NCBI GenBank assembly: GCA_030433355.1
Contig: JAUIMG010000013.1
Coordinates: forward strand, 22,323-86,322
Origin: Bacteroidia bacterium
GTDB taxonomy: Bacteria > Bacteroidota > Bacteroidia > Flavobacteriales_E > Vicingaceae
Reading direction: 5' to 3'
DNA length: 64,000 bases
The stretch's first letter is position 1. The number at the start of each line of letters is the position of its first letter. Positions 8,450 to 17,868 of this stretch are shown here, one piece after another. The notes below the pieces were generated by a model. That model was not told the DNA's origin. It searched no databases and saw only the letters and a list, made by a program, of their open reading frames with translations. The translations under genes were made by a program, and so were the position numbers.

Positions 8450-8540
8450 GTTAATTTATTCAGTCTATTTAGAACTTTACTCAGTCTTTTCTTTTTTAAC
8501 TTAATAAATTAAGAAAACTCAGGAATAAAAAAGCTTTTGT

Positions 8541-11174
8541 TTATTGTATAATATCAAAATAATCTCTACGCCTGTTTAATTTCAAATCTTGAAGAACAGA
8601 TGACTTAACATTTAAGGTAATATTATAGCTTTGTCTTGGTCCGTAAGGAATCCAATCTACTGCTAACTGCCAACAATGTAAATCTCTATAAATGGAAACT
8701 GAGGTATACGTTAGGTCTTGCCTTTCAAAATCCCATCCTGAGTTAAAACCTATTCTCCAATTTTCTGTTAGACCAATATCTCCTCCAAAATTCATGGTTT
8801 GCGTAATAAACTCTTCATAGGCCGGTTTGTTGTATCTTATGTTGTACCTAATATTGATTGACCAAGGTACTTGAAAGTCAACATATCTCTCAGGATGCAA
8901 GTTTATATTCTCTAATTCTTCATCAGTACCATATTCACTAGCGTATTCTTTTGGTTTTTTCTTTGCTTTTGAATTGCCCCCTTGTAGCCTAAAGTTTAAG
9001 GCGATATTAGCTGAAGTTAGTCTTAAAATTTTTCCTTCTTGACTGTTCCAACTTTCATTTATTCTTCTTTCTGTTGCGCTATCTAATCCGTATGGGTCGA
9101 AAGAGCCATTAAACTGAAGTGTAAAAAACTTTCCAATTCTAGTTCTGGCATTTGCTGATAATGGGCTCCAGTTTAAGGAGTCTGCAGAAATATCGTAAGA
9201 AGTAGAGAAACCAAGATTTTCAAATAAGGTCACTTTTTTCGTGCCTGTGCTGTCTTTCTTGGAACCTACTTTCATTTCTAAATTATTAAGCAAGCTTAAA
9301 CCAACTCTACCACTTTCTCTTCTTGCAGGACTTCCATAAACTGTTCCTTGAAAAATATTATAGCTTACCTCATTTCCTTGTCCATTAATATAAACTTCGT
9401 TTCCTGTGGTGATTTCAGGTTGATAGTTGAAGGAAACTTGGGGAGTCATAACGTGTCTAATTGCTTTGATTCCATTTCCTTTAAACTGATACATTCCGTA
9501 TATCTTGGTAGTTAAATTGGTGTTGAAATTATAAGATGCTCCTCTTTGAAAACCTCCCACAGTATCTATATCTACACGATTAGTTACTGTATCAAAACTT
9601 TGTTTGTATGTTTTAAAAGCCCAAACCTCTGAATAGTTAAAAGAAGGATTTAGATTGAAGTATTTAAATAATTTGAAAGAAGTGTTAATAGGTATTGCAT
9701 GTCGAACTCCATTGTTAAAGTCCTCTCTTAATTCAGGAAATCGATCAACAGATAATAAGGTGTCGTAAGTTCTTAATTGATTTGTAGCTGTAGAATTATA
9801 AGAAACACCTAGGTTTTTATAGATACTTCGCCACCATTCGTTTCCAATTTTTCCATAGTTTTTAAAAGGATATAAACGACTAACATTAAAAGATACATCT
9901 GGTAAACTTAAATTGAAGGCCCCTGTTTGCGTATTTTGATCATGTCTAGCACTAATGGTTAAGTTATATGGTTTAGAGGGAAATGAATTGGAATAACTAA
10001 TGGAAGATTGGAAGCTATTGGTTAAGTAATCGGTATCAAAACTGTTTAAATTATTAACAAAATTCTCTCTTGAGCCTAAGTTTACATTAGCAGAAAACCT
10101 GCTTCCAGGTCTTGCTTTTGCATCTTGTTGATGGTTCCATCGAACAAAGAATTCTTTACTTTCACTATAATCAGGAAAGCCTTCATAACCTCTTTTTAAA
10201 TTGGAGTAGCTTAAACTAATGTTTCCTCCATAATGGTATCTATTTTTATAATTGCTTCTAAAGTTTGTTGCCCAACTTCCTAAAGTATAAATATCTCCAG
10301 TTAAACTAGCATCAAAATAATCGTTTGCTCCCCAATAGAAGCCACCATCTCTAAAGAAGAAACCTAGTTCTCTTGAATCGCCATAAGTAGGAATTAAAAT
10401 ACCGGAAGATCTGCCGTTTTTATTTGGGAAAAACCCAAAAGGTAAGGCCAAAGGCGTTGGCACTTGGTCAATCTTGAGTACTGTGGGTCCGGTTACAATT
10501 TTATCATTGGGTATTATTTTAAGCTTAGAGGTAGCTAAAGAGAAGTGAGGGTGTTCTAAGTTGCAAGTAGTGTAATATCCATTTCGAATATACATGACAT
10601 CTGTTCCTGTCTTTTTTACTTCATTTCCTTTAATAAAGCCGTCACCCTCCTGTGTTTTTACTTCTTCAATTTTACCCTTTTTTGATTCGAAGTTATAGGT
10701 CATCTTACCTGCTTCATATTGCTGAGGACCCTCTTTAAATATGGGTAAACCAATATATTCTCCACTGCTATCCGGAATGCCATTAGCAATTACAATGTTT
10801 TTGGCTAGGTCTAATTCGATATATGCAGCATTTAACTGTATGTTTTCATAATTAACTTGTGCATCGCCATATAGGTAAACTTTTTCTTCAATTTGATCTA
10901 TTCTAATGGAGTCTTTTGCTTTATAGTCGATTTTCGTTTCTATGGCGTCTTTAGAAATAGAAGTGTCAACAGAAGGAGTTTGCTGCCTTATTTCTAGTGT
11001 AGAACCAGTTTGGACTGAATCTTGCACAGCTCCCAGACTGTCTTGCACAAGGAAGCTAGAATCTTGTGTAAACTTTAACTCAGTATTTTCTTGACAAAAT
11101 GCTGTAGACACGCAAGATGCAGTTATTAACATTAATTGGATGAAAACCCGTGAAATAAATGGATTAGAAGGCAA
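8541..11174 (-). CDS. lptD: LptD-like LPS assembly outer-membrane protein
   Basis: An N-terminal OstA/LptA-like domain (VYLYGDAQVNYENIQLNAAY, KMTYNFESKKGKIEEVKTQE) is followed by a large beta-barrel with many alternating strands ending in a tyrosine-rich stretch, the layout of Bacteroidota LptD, which inserts lipopolysaccharide into the outer leaflet. The longest frame starts at ATG 11312, but that would overlap the start of the divergent amidase gene by 52 bases and put about 46 non-signal residues in front. I prefer TTG at 11174, giving MPSNPFISRVFIQLMLITAS followed by CVSTAFCQ, a usable signal peptide (877 residues); ATG at 11132 is the alternative. The tail region after the signal (about 30 residues) is rich in Asp/Ser/Gln and looks disordered. 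Confidence 0.85.
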   Translation of the reverse strand: MPSNPFISRVFIQLMLITASCVSTAFCQENTELKFTQDSSFLVQDSLGAVQDSVQTGSTLEIRQQTPSVDTSISKDAIETKIDYKAKDSIRIDQIEEKVYLYGDAQVNYENIQLNAAYIELDLAKNIVIANGIPDSSGEYIGLPIFKEGPQQYEAGKMTYNFESKKGKIEEVKTQEGDGFIKGNEVKKTGTDVMYIRNGYYTTCNLEHPHFSLATSKLKIIPNDKIVTGPTVLKIDQVPTPLALPFGFFPNKNGRSSGILIPTYGDSRELGFFFRDGGFYWGANDYFDASLTGDIYTLGSWATNFRSNYKNRYHYGGNISLSYSNLKRGYEGFPDYSESKEFFVRWNHQQDAKARPGSRFSANVNLGSRENFVNNLNSFDTDYLTNSFQSSISYSNSFPSKPYNLTISARHDQNTQTGAFNLSLPDVSFNVSRLYPFKNYGKIGNEWWRSIYKNLGVSYNSTATNQLRTYDTLLSVDRFPELREDFNNGVRHAIPINTSFKLFKYFNLNPSFNYSEVWAFKTYKQSFDTVTNRVDIDTVGGFQRGASYNFNTNLTTKIYGMYQFKGNGIKAIRHVMTPQVSFNYQPEITTGNEVYINGQGNEVSYNIFQGTVYGSPARRESGRVGLSLLNNLEMKVGSKKDSTGTKKVTLFENLGFSTSYDISADSLNWSPLSANARTRIGKFFTLQFNGSFDPYGLDSATERRINESWNSQEGKILRLTSANIALNFRLQGGNSKAKKKPKEYASEYGTDEELENINLHPERYVDFQVPWSINIRYNIRYNKPAYEEFITQTMNFGGDIGLTENWRIGFNSGWDFERQDLTYTSVSIYRDLHCWQLAVDWIPYGPRQSYNITLNVKSSVLQDLKLNRRRDYFDIIQ

Positions 11175-11185
11175 TCTTATAATAC

Positions 11186-11193
11186 TATTTTTG
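11186..11193 (+). promoter_or_regulatory. -7 promoter box (TATTTTTG) for the amidase-MCE-FeS operon
   Basis: Exact TAnnTTTG match 67 bases before the amidase ATG. It lies just upstream of the preferred lptD start on the other strand, so both genes probably start within this divergent region. Confidence 0.45.
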
Positions 11194-11260
11194 TAAATAA
11201 TACACGGATTAGAAACGGCCTCAAAGCTAACTAAAATATTATAATCAGTATTTAATAAAA

Positions 11261-12397
11261 ATGCACAGATCTGCTTTAATACTAACCTTTTTAGGCTTTT
11301 TAACATTCTCAACTGTTCTCCTTAGCCAATCTCAAGAAGAGTTTTTTGGTGAATTGAATACCGTTGTTATAGATGCGGGACATGGTGGCAAAGATAAAGG
11401 ATGTTTAGGTTCTTCTTCTTATGAAAAGGATGTTGCTCTTGCAATTTCTTTAAAGTTAGGAGCATATTTAGAAGAAAAGTTTGAAAATCTTAATGTTATC
11501 TACACTAGAAAGGAGGATGTTTTTTTAGAATTAGATGAAAGAGCTAAGATTGCGAATAGAAACAAGGCCGACTTGTTTATATGCATACATGCCAATGCTG
11601 CTAGTCCTAGTGCCTTTGGAACGGAGACCTTTGTGATGGGTAATGCAAAGTCAGAAGCTAACATGAAAGCAGCAAAAAGGGAGAATGCGGCTATCTTGAT
11701 GGAAGATAATTACGAGGAACGTTATGAAAATTTCGATCCTAATTCTCCGGAGTCATATATAGCTATGACAATCATGCAAAGTGCTTTTCAAAATCAAAGT
11801 ATCATGTTTGCTGAAATGGTTCAGCAACAATTTAGAGAAAGGGTGGGAAGGAAAGATAGAGGGGTTAAGATGGCTCCTTTTTTAGTCTTACACCAAACTA
11901 CAATGCCCAGTGTTTTGATTGAAACTGGTTTTCTCACAAACCATTCTGAGGAAGAATTTTTAAAGTCGGAAATTGGTCAGGATTATCTTGCTTCAGCGAT
12001 ATATAGGGCATTTAGAGATTATAAAAATGAATTAGAATCTACATCTAAACAATTGATTGAAGAGAGTATAGCAGAGGCAGAGCCTAAATCTATTAAGCAG
12101 CAAAAAGAGTATTCAAATGGAAAAAGTCAACTTGTTTTTAAAGTTCAACTAACAACAACGAGCGAAGAGTTAGAGATAAATGAAGAAAACTTCAATGGTT
12201 TGGATAACGTAGAGTTTTATCAAGCAGGAGGTTTGTATAGGTACACTTATGGAAATGAAAGGAGCATAGAGGCTGCTAATAAGTTGCAAGAAGAAGTTAA
12301 GTCAAAAGGATTTGAAGATGCATTTATCATTGCTTTTTTTAATGGGAATAGGATTGCCGTTGGTGAAGCAGTTAAATTGCTAAAGGATATTAATTAA
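11261..12397 (+). CDS. N-acetylmuramoyl-L-alanine amidase (Amidase_3) with SPOR-like C-terminal domain
   Basis: A signal peptide (about 1-22, ending VLLSQS) leads into a zinc amidase domain: VVIDAGHGGKDKG with His41, Glu55 in SSSYEKDVAL, ICIHANAAS with His110, and VLIETGFLTN with the catalytic Glu near 217. It cleaves the amide between MurNAc and the stem peptide in the periplasm. Residues about 290-378 form a SPOR-like domain (VFKVQLTT, LYRYTYG, GFEDAFIIAFFNGNRI), which in other proteins binds denuded glycan at division sites. First gene of a six-gene plus-strand operon that continues with an MCE protein 10 bases downstream, a linkage I know from other Bacteroidota. Confidence 0.92.
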   Translation: MHRSALILTFLGFLTFSTVLLSQSQEEFFGELNTVVIDAGHGGKDKGCLGSSSYEKDVALAISLKLGAYLEEKFENLNVIYTRKEDVFLELDERAKIANRNKADLFICIHANAASPSAFGTETFVMGNAKSEANMKAAKRENAAILMEDNYEERYENFDPNSPESYIAMTIMQSAFQNQSIMFAEMVQQQFRERVGRKDRGVKMAPFLVLHQTTMPSVLIETGFLTNHSEEEFLKSEIGQDYLASAIYRAFRDYKNELESTSKQLIEESIAEAEPKSIKQQKEYSNGKSQLVFKVQLTTTSEELEINEENFNGLDNVEFYQAGGLYRYTYGNERSIEAANKLQEEVKSKGFEDAFIIAFFNGNRIAVGEAVKLLKDIN

Positions 12398-12407
12398 TTT
12401 AGATTAA

Positions 12408-13400
12408 ATGAAGATTAGAAAAGAAGTTAAGATTGGATTTTTTATGTTGATTGCCATCTCACTTCTATTTTGGGGAATTAACTACTTAAAGGGTAAAGAC
12501 ATTTTTACAAAAGGGCGTTATTATTATGCAGTTTATGAAAATGTAGATAGACTTACGGCTTCCAATCCTGTTACTATTAACGGTTTGAAAGTTGGTCAAG
12601 TGGAAAGTGTAGATTTTTTATTGGATGGTACTAATCATTTGTTAGTCAAATTTACCGTAGATGAAAATCGAATTAGAATTCCTGAAGACTCTGAGGCGGA
12701 TATAGCTAGTTTAGATTTTTTGGGTTCAAAAGCTATCGTATTGAAATTAGGTTCATCTGCTATTGATGCTAAAGTTGGAGATACCCTTGATTCAGATATA
12801 GAAGCGACTTTAACAGAATCTGTAAATAGAGAGATTGCTCCACTAAAAAAGAAAGCAGAAGATTTGATTAAATCGGTAGATTCAGCAATTACTGTAGTTA
12901 GGACTATCTTCAATAAAAAAGCACAAAATGATTTAGATGCCAGCTTTACTAGTATAAGATCTTCTCTTGAGTCTTTTGAAAATACCATGAATCGAGTTGA
13001 TAACATTGTTGAAGAAGAACGTTTACATATTCAAAATATATTTAAGAATATCGAGTCTATCACTAAAAATTTAGCTGAAAACAATGAAAAACTATCTTCT
13101 ACTTTAGATAATATAAATGCTATTTCAGATTCATTAGCAGGGGCTAATCTTAAACAAACCGTTCAAAATGCATCTAATGCAATGGCAGAAATGGCTGATA
13201 TGATGGATAAAGTAAATAGAGGAGAAGGCTCATTAGGTCAGCTTATAAATAATGATACGCTTTACGAGAATATCGAAGCTGCTGCCTTAGATTTAGATAA
13301 ATTATTACTAGATATGAGATTAAACCCAGAACGATATGTTCATTTCTCTATCTTTGGAAGAAAGGATAAAGACGATAAAAAGAATAAATCAGGAAACTAA
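12408..13400 (+). CDS. MlaD/MCE-domain protein
   Basis: The 330-residue protein has a short cytosolic start (MKIRKEVKIG), one membrane anchor (about 10-25) and an MCE domain at about 36-120 with YAVYENVDRLTASNPVTING and GLKVGQVESVDF. The rest is a long helical periplasmic part (SIESITKNLAENNEKLSSTL) and a polar, Lys-rich end. MCE proteins form hexameric rings that carry phospholipids between membranes. No Mla ATPase or permease is in this operon, so the partners must be encoded elsewhere. Its position between an amidase and electron-transfer genes is a conserved linkage rather than a functional pathway that I can explain. Confidence 0.88.
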   Translation: MKIRKEVKIGFFMLIAISLLFWGINYLKGKDIFTKGRYYYAVYENVDRLTASNPVTINGLKVGQVESVDFLLDGTNHLLVKFTVDENRIRIPEDSEADIASLDFLGSKAIVLKLGSSAIDAKVGDTLDSDIEATLTESVNREIAPLKKKAEDLIKSVDSAITVVRTIFNKKAQNDLDASFTSIRSSLESFENTMNRVDNIVEEERLHIQNIFKNIESITKNLAENNEKLSSTLDNINAISDSLAGANLKQTVQNASNAMAEMADMMDKVNRGEGSLGQLINNDTLYENIEAAALDLDKLLLDMRLNPERYVHFSIFGRKDKDDKKNKSGN

Positions 13401-13424
13401 AAATTTAGCCAATTAAGTGATGTT

Positions 13425-14747
13425 ATGGGATTAAGCAATCTATTATTTATCTTAATATTTCTAGCTTGTGTTGTTTGGTTTACCATCAATGTTAGAAAAA
13501 TTAGAAGGAATATTCTCTTAGGAAAAGAAGTCGTAATTAATGATAGGAAACCAGAGCGTTGGAAAAAGATGTTTATGATTGCTATTGGTCAATCTAAAAT
13601 GGTGAAAAAGCCAGTTTCAGGTATACTACACATTTTAGTATATCTAGGTTTTGTAATTATAAATATAGAAGTTCTTGAAATTATTATTGACGGAATAGCA
13701 GGTACTCATAGAATTTTTGCATCACCATTAGGAAGTGTCTATGATTTTTTAATTGGTTCTTTTGAGATTTTAGCTTTGTTGGTTTTAGTAGCAGTAATAA
13801 TTTTCTTAATAAGAAGAAACCTTTTAAATATAAAGCGATTTGGATTTAGAGAAATGTTAGGCTGGCCAAAAACTGATGCTAATATTATCTTAATTGTAGA
13901 GGTACTTTTGATGACTGCATTTTTAAGTATGAATGCAACAGATCAGATACTGCAAGCTAGGGGAGAAGCTCATTATGTTGAAGCTGGTATGTACCCCATT
14001 AGTTCTTTTTTAATCCCATTTTTTGAAAGTTATTCTAGCTCTTCATTAATTGCTATTGAAAGAGGAATGTGGTGGTTTCATATCGTTGGTATATTATTAT
14101 TCTTAAATTATTTACCTTACTCTAAGCATTTTCATATCATTTTGGCATTCCCAAATGTATATTACTCGAAATTAGAACAAAAAGGAGCTTTCGATAATAT
14201 GGAATCCGTAAGAAAAGAGGTTGAAATGATGTTTGATCCTGCCGCTGATCCTTATGCTGCACCTGTAGAACCAGCCTCTGAACCTGAGCGATTTGGAGCT
14301 AAAGATGTGCAAGATTTAAGCTGGAAAAGCTTAATGGATGCATATTCATGTACAGAATGTGGAAGATGTACGCAACAGTGCCCTGCGTCTCAAACTGGTA
14401 AATTATTATCGCCAAGAAAAATAATGATGGATACTAGAGATAGATTAGAAGAGGTTGGTAAAAATATAGACAAGCATGGCAAGGATTATAGCGATGGCAA
14501 GAGCCTTCTTGGCGACTATATTCAAGAAGAAGAGCTATGGGCTTGCACAACCTGTAATGCTTGTGTTGAAGCTTGTCCTGTATCCATTAACCCATTATCT
14601 ATTATTATGGAAATGCGAAGATCTCTTGTAATGGAAGATTCAAAAATACCTCAAGAATTAACAGGAATGCTAACAAATATGGAGAACAATGGAGCGCCTT
14701 GGCAGTTTTCTCCAACTGATAGAGCAAATTGGGTGAATGAAAGTTAA
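13425..14747 (+). CDS. Membrane (Fe-S)-binding oxidoreductase subunit (heterodisulfide reductase-like)
   Basis: The 440-residue protein has an N-terminal membrane part of about five helices (1-23, 65-90, 110-130, 152-170, 213-235) with His69 and His219 placed as in heme-b NarI/HmeC-type domains, then a soluble ferredoxin part with two full 4Fe-4S sets: Cys309, 312, 315, 319 (CTECGRCTQQCP) and Cys374, 377, 380, 384 (CTTCNACVEACP). It should pass electrons between a soluble donor and menaquinone. The matching CCG-domain subunit is encoded two genes downstream, separated from it by a small HAD-like gene. The natural donor (lactate, glycolate, acyl-CoA dehydrogenase) is not identified. Confidence 0.88.
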   Translation: MGLSNLLFILIFLACVVWFTINVRKIRRNILLGKEVVINDRKPERWKKMFMIAIGQSKMVKKPVSGILHILVYLGFVIINIEVLEIIIDGIAGTHRIFASPLGSVYDFLIGSFEILALLVLVAVIIFLIRRNLLNIKRFGFREMLGWPKTDANIILIVEVLLMTAFLSMNATDQILQARGEAHYVEAGMYPISSFLIPFFESYSSSSLIAIERGMWWFHIVGILLFLNYLPYSKHFHIILAFPNVYYSKLEQKGAFDNMESVRKEVEMMFDPAADPYAAPVEPASEPERFGAKDVQDLSWKSLMDAYSCTECGRCTQQCPASQTGKLLSPRKIMMDTRDRLEEVGKNIDKHGKDYSDGKSLLGDYIQEEELWACTTCNACVEACPVSINPLSIIMEMRRSLVMEDSKIPQELTGMLTNMENNGAPWQFSPTDRANWVNES

Positions 14748-15168
14748 AAAAGACATACAACTACAAAATAAGGAAGTTTCAGGTAATGCAATTAGCCCGG
14801 TATTATCAGAAGATCAAAAAAATTATTTGATAGATATTGATGGAACCGTTTGTGACGATATTCCAAACGAAGAGCCTGAAAGGATGGCTACTGCAGATCA
14901 TTTTCCCGATGCTTTACAAACAATTATTTCATGGTATGAACAAGGACATATCATAACCTTCTTTACTTCTCGAACAGAAGACCATAGAGAAGTAACTGAA
15001 AAATGGCTTGATGAGAAAGGTTTTCCCTATCATGGATTACTTATGGGTAAGCCAAGAGGTGGAAATTATCACTGGATTGACAACCATTTGGTTAAAGCAA
15101 CTAGATATGAAGGAAAGTTTACCGAATTAGTAAAGAGAGATGTAACTATACAAGTATTCGAAAAATAA
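14737..15168 (+). CDS. Small HAD-superfamily phosphatase-like protein
   Basis: The 143-residue product overlaps the end of the preceding gene by 11 bases. It has HAD motif I as LIDIDGTVCDD (two Asp spaced DxDGT), a motif II-like FFTSRTEDH and a motif IV-like HWIDNHLV. These are enough for a Mg-dependent phosphohydrolase core, but it lacks any cap domain and is shorter than most HADs. Homologues are, to my memory, often labelled phosphoheptose isomerase, a name for which I see no basis here. Its place inside an iron-sulfur oxidoreductase operon is conserved enough to notice but unexplained. Substrate unknown. Confidence 0.75.
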   Translation: MKVKKDIQLQNKEVSGNAISPVLSEDQKNYLIDIDGTVCDDIPNEEPERMATADHFPDALQTIISWYEQGHIITFFTSRTEDHREVTEKWLDEKGFPYHGLLMGKPRGGNYHWIDNHLVKATRYEGKFTELVKRDVTIQVFEK

Positions 15169-15172
15169 GAAG

Positions 15173-15970
15173 ATGAGTGATACAACAACATTGAAAGTAA
15201 ATACGATGGCCGATTTGATGGCTAAAGGAGAGAAACCTGAAATATTATTTTGGGTAGGTTGTGCAGGTAGTTTTGATGACAGAGCAAAAAAAATTACTAG
15301 ATCTTTAGTGAAGATATTAAATAGTATCGATGTAAATTTTGCCATTCTAGGTACAGAAGAGAGCTGCACAGGGGATCCGGCAAAAAGAGCTGGGAATGAG
15401 TTTCTATTTCAGATGCAAGCAATGACCAACATACAAGTGTTGAATGGTTATGAAGTTAAGAAGATTGTTACTACATGTCCCCATTGTTTTAATACTTTGA
15501 AGAATGAATACCCATCTCTTGGCGGTGAATACGATGTTATGCACCATAGTCAATTTTTGCAGCAGTTGCTACAGGAAGGTAGATTGAAAATTGAAGGAGG
15601 AAGTTTTCAAGGTAAAAAAATTAGTTTTCACGATCCTTGTTACTTAGGAAGAGGGAATGGAGAATATGAAGCTCCTAGAAAATTAATTGAAGAGTTAGAT
15701 GCAGACTTAGTGGAGTTGAAGAGATGTAAAACTAAAGGTCTTTGCTGTGGAGCAGGAGGAGCTCAGATGTTTAAAGAAGCAGAGAAAGGCACTAAGGAGA
15801 TTAATATAGAGCGAATGGATGATGTTGAAGAAGCAAAACCTGATATTGTAGCTGTTGGTTGCCCATTTTGTATGACAATGATGACAGATGGAGTTAAGAA
15901 CAAAGAAAAGGAAGATAGCATTAAGGTTTATGATTTGGCAGAACTCATTGCTGAAGGAAATTCATTGTAA
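15173..15970 (+). CDS. (Fe-S)-binding oxidoreductase subunit with two CCG domains
   Basis: The 265-residue protein carries the duplicated cysteine-rich (CCG) domain of HdrB/GlcF/LutA proteins: an early LFWVGCAGSFDDRAKK, then TTCPHCFNTLKNEYP, and in the second half HDPCYLGRGNGEYEAPR, KGLCCGAGGAQMF and VGCPFCMTMM. These cysteines bind an unusual 4Fe-4S cluster. It should be the soluble catalytic or relay partner of the membrane subunit encoded at 13425. It starts 4 bases after the HAD-like gene. In GlcF/LutA systems this unit works on 2-hydroxy acids, but there is no flavin subunit here to confirm that. Confidence 0.9.
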   Translation: MSDTTTLKVNTMADLMAKGEKPEILFWVGCAGSFDDRAKKITRSLVKILNSIDVNFAILGTEESCTGDPAKRAGNEFLFQMQAMTNIQVLNGYEVKKIVTTCPHCFNTLKNEYPSLGGEYDVMHHSQFLQQLLQEGRLKIEGGSFQGKKISFHDPCYLGRGNGEYEAPRKLIEELDADLVELKRCKTKGLCCGAGGAQMFKEAEKGTKEINIERMDDVEEAKPDIVAVGCPFCMTMMTDGVKNKEKEDSIKVYDLAELIAEGNSL

Positions 15971-15973
15971 TTT

Positions 15974-16450
15974 ATGAATTGGCAAGATTTAGCAGACCAT
16001 AGTAGAGTATGGGTTTATCAATCAAACAGAACTTTAACGAAAGAAGAAGTTCAGCAGATTAAATTAAATGGTAATCAATTTATCGCCAACTGGGCTGCGC
16101 ATGGTAAAGCATTAAATGCAGCTTTTGAAGTTTTTTACAACAGGTTTATCGTTTTATTTGTAGATGAAGTTCAAGCGAAGGCTTCAGGATGCTCTATCGA
16201 TGCTTCTGTTCATTTTATAAAACAAATAGAAAATCATTTCAATTTAGATTTGTTTAATCGAATGCAAGTATGCTTTCGTGATAAAGAAGAAATTAAAGAT
16301 TTACCCTTAAATGTGTTTAGTGAGAAGTTGGAAAAACAAGAAATCTCAGTAGAGACAATTGTATTTAATAATTTGGTAGAAACTAAGGCAGATTTTATAA
16401 AGGCTTGGGAAGTGCCAATTAAGTTAAGTTGGCATAAACAATTTGTATAA
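15974..16450 (+). CDS. Conserved hypothetical protein (no ATPase motifs)
   Basis: The 158-residue soluble protein begins MNWQDLADHSRVWVYQSNR and contains NFIANWAAHGKALNA-like text (actual: QFIANWAAHGKALNAAFEV), a pattern I recognise from a small family conserved in Bacteroidota that databases sometimes name ABC transporter ATPase. There is no Walker A, Walker B or signature motif, so that name is not supported. It contains a single VEVQAKASGCSIDASV-like stretch (actual: DEVQAKASGCSIDASVHF) with a conserved-looking Cys-Ser-Ile. Start is 3 bases after the preceding gene; it ends the operon. No function is proposed. Confidence 0.75.
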   Translation: MNWQDLADHSRVWVYQSNRTLTKEEVQQIKLNGNQFIANWAAHGKALNAAFEVFYNRFIVLFVDEVQAKASGCSIDASVHFIKQIENHFNLDLFNRMQVCFRDKEEIKDLPLNVFSEKLEKQEISVETIVFNNLVETKADFIKAWEVPIKLSWHKQFV

Positions 16451-16455
16451 CTTCT

Positions 16456-17139
16456 TTAAATCCAACCTTTCATCCAATAATAAGAGATGGCCATATATTC
16501 TCTAAAAACTAAAATTTCATATTGCATATAGCTCCACATATTGTATCTAAGAGCTAGGTTTTGAACTTTCGTTTTATCCTTCTTCTTCTTACTTTTCAAT
16601 TTCTCTTCATCTGGTGGAAACTCAAAAGTTGGTAGGCTACCCACCTTTTCAAAACCAATTTTTTCGAAAGACTTAATTGCTCTAAACATATGTTCAGGGG
16701 AGCTTACAATCAATATACTTGGATTACTAGCAATAATGCTTCTATGTATGTTCTCAGCTTGTGTTCTAGTGTTAAAGCCATAAGGCTCAAAAAGTATTCT
16801 ATTTGCTCTTATCCCTTTTAAAATTAGTTCTTCTTTAATCAACTTGAGTTGCTTTAGACTGTCTTTGTCATCTTCGTTATAAGGTAAGGCAATGATTATT
16901 TTAGAAGAAGGGTTTTCATGTGCAGCAGTTGCTGCAAAATAAGTTCTCATTAATCCAGATGGAGATGGCATACCATCACCCCCCATCAAAATAATATAGT
17001 CTGCTTCAGTTTTGAGTTTCTGTTTCCTTAATGCTAAGTCGTGGTAGGCATAATAGGGGATATCTGTAAAAGCAAGCACTAAAAAGCTAATTGCTAATAA
17101 GTTTATGATTACTGATATGGCAATAAATAGTTTTTTCAA
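16456..17139 (-). CDS. YdcF/SanA-like (DUF218) membrane-anchored protein
   Basis: One N-terminal membrane segment (about 3-25) is followed by a DUF218 domain: ADYIILMGGDGMPSPSGLMR, then a nucleotide-fold region with IIIALPYNED, and GFNTRTQAENIHRSI, where the family usually has S-x-N-T-x-E-N. ILIVSSPEHMFRAIKSF closes the core. The family sits in the envelope and has been linked to vancomycin/antimicrobial resistance and to SAM binding, without a firm reaction. A Lys-rich run (KLKSKKKKDK) precedes the aromatic C-terminus. It converges on the conserved hypothetical gene at 16450 with only 5 bases between the stops. Confidence 0.8.
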   Translation of the reverse strand: MKKLFIAISVIINLLAISFLVLAFTDIPYYAYHDLALRKQKLKTEADYIILMGGDGMPSPSGLMRTYFAATAAHENPSSKIIIALPYNEDDKDSLKQLKLIKEELILKGIRANRILFEPYGFNTRTQAENIHRSIIASNPSILIVSSPEHMFRAIKSFEKIGFEKVGSLPTFEFPPDEEKLKSKKKKDKTKVQNLALRYNMWSYMQYEILVFREYMAISYYWMKGWI

Positions 17140-17187
17140 GGCATTTTATATGGTCCGAAACTAATCTATAAAAACTTGTCTTACAAA

Positions 17188-17823
17188 TTATTCCTTTCTT
17201 TTGAAGTCACCTCTTTTCCAAGCTTCTATAAACTTAGCCCAAGCAATTGGGTTTAATAAGTTACTTAAGTTATTCATTCTAGACTGACCTGCATAATACA
17301 GTTGATTACTTCTTTGTTGATTCTGAAATTTAAAATTCATACTTCCATCCATTGGCATTACAGCAACTCTTTCTGCCATTAGGTCTGGATTTAAATTTTT
17401 GCGGGCTATTTCTAAATTATCATCTGGAATATCTAAGTTTAAAAATGCTTGTTTAAATTGATCTGCGGTTGGCCATGGATATATGTTAACTGTTTCAAGG
17501 TTGACCGTATCTCGAAGCATCGTATGAATTAAAGAGTATCTATTGCCTTTTAATGAATCGGGTATAACATAATCTGATTTTTGATACCCTACTGATGAAA
17601 ATTGGAGTGTATCTCCTTTTCTCGCAACAAAAGAGAAATATCCGTAGAAGTCTGTTGTTGTTCCATAAGAAGTATTTTTAATCATTACCGTAGCAAAAGG
17701 AACCGGAAGCAAACTATCTGCAGTTACAGCCACTCCTGAAAACTGAATTAAATCTTCGTTTTCTTCTTGTGACAGAAGAGAAGAACTAAGAATTATTAGG
17801 ATTGTGAATAAGACCCATCTCAT
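17188..17823 (-). CDS. Secreted protein with carboxypeptidase-regulatory-like domain
   Basis: The 211-residue product has a signal peptide (about 1-18) followed by a CarboxypepD_reg-like beta-sandwich: FSGVAVTADSLLPVPFATVM, IKNTSYGTTTDFYGYFSF and GDTLQFSSVGYQKSDYVI. This is the plug-like module often found in front of TonB-dependent receptors, but here it stands alone and the C-terminal half (about 110-211) has no motif I know. It probably resides in the periplasm or outer membrane. A TAATTTTG box at 17828-17835 lies just 4 bases before the ATG, which would give a leaderless message if used. Confidence 0.75.
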   Translation of the reverse strand: MRWVLFTILIILSSSLLSQEENEDLIQFSGVAVTADSLLPVPFATVMIKNTSYGTTTDFYGYFSFVARKGDTLQFSSVGYQKSDYVIPDSLKGNRYSLIHTMLRDTVNLETVNIYPWPTADQFKQAFLNLDIPDDNLEIARKNLNPDLMAERVAVMPMDGSMNFKFQNQQRSNQLYYAGQSRMNNLSNLLNPIAWAKFIEAWKRGDFKRKE

Positions 17824-17868
17824 AAAACAAAATTAAGGCTTCTGAATATAGAAAAGATGTAAAGTATG

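Noticed and set aside
11175..11312. ATG start of lptD at 11312
   Set aside because: It overlaps the divergent amidase start and adds residues in front of the signal peptide that do not fit a secreted protein.
15974..16450. Database-style name ABC transporter ATPase for the 158-residue protein
   Set aside because: No Walker A, Walker B or ABC signature motif is present.
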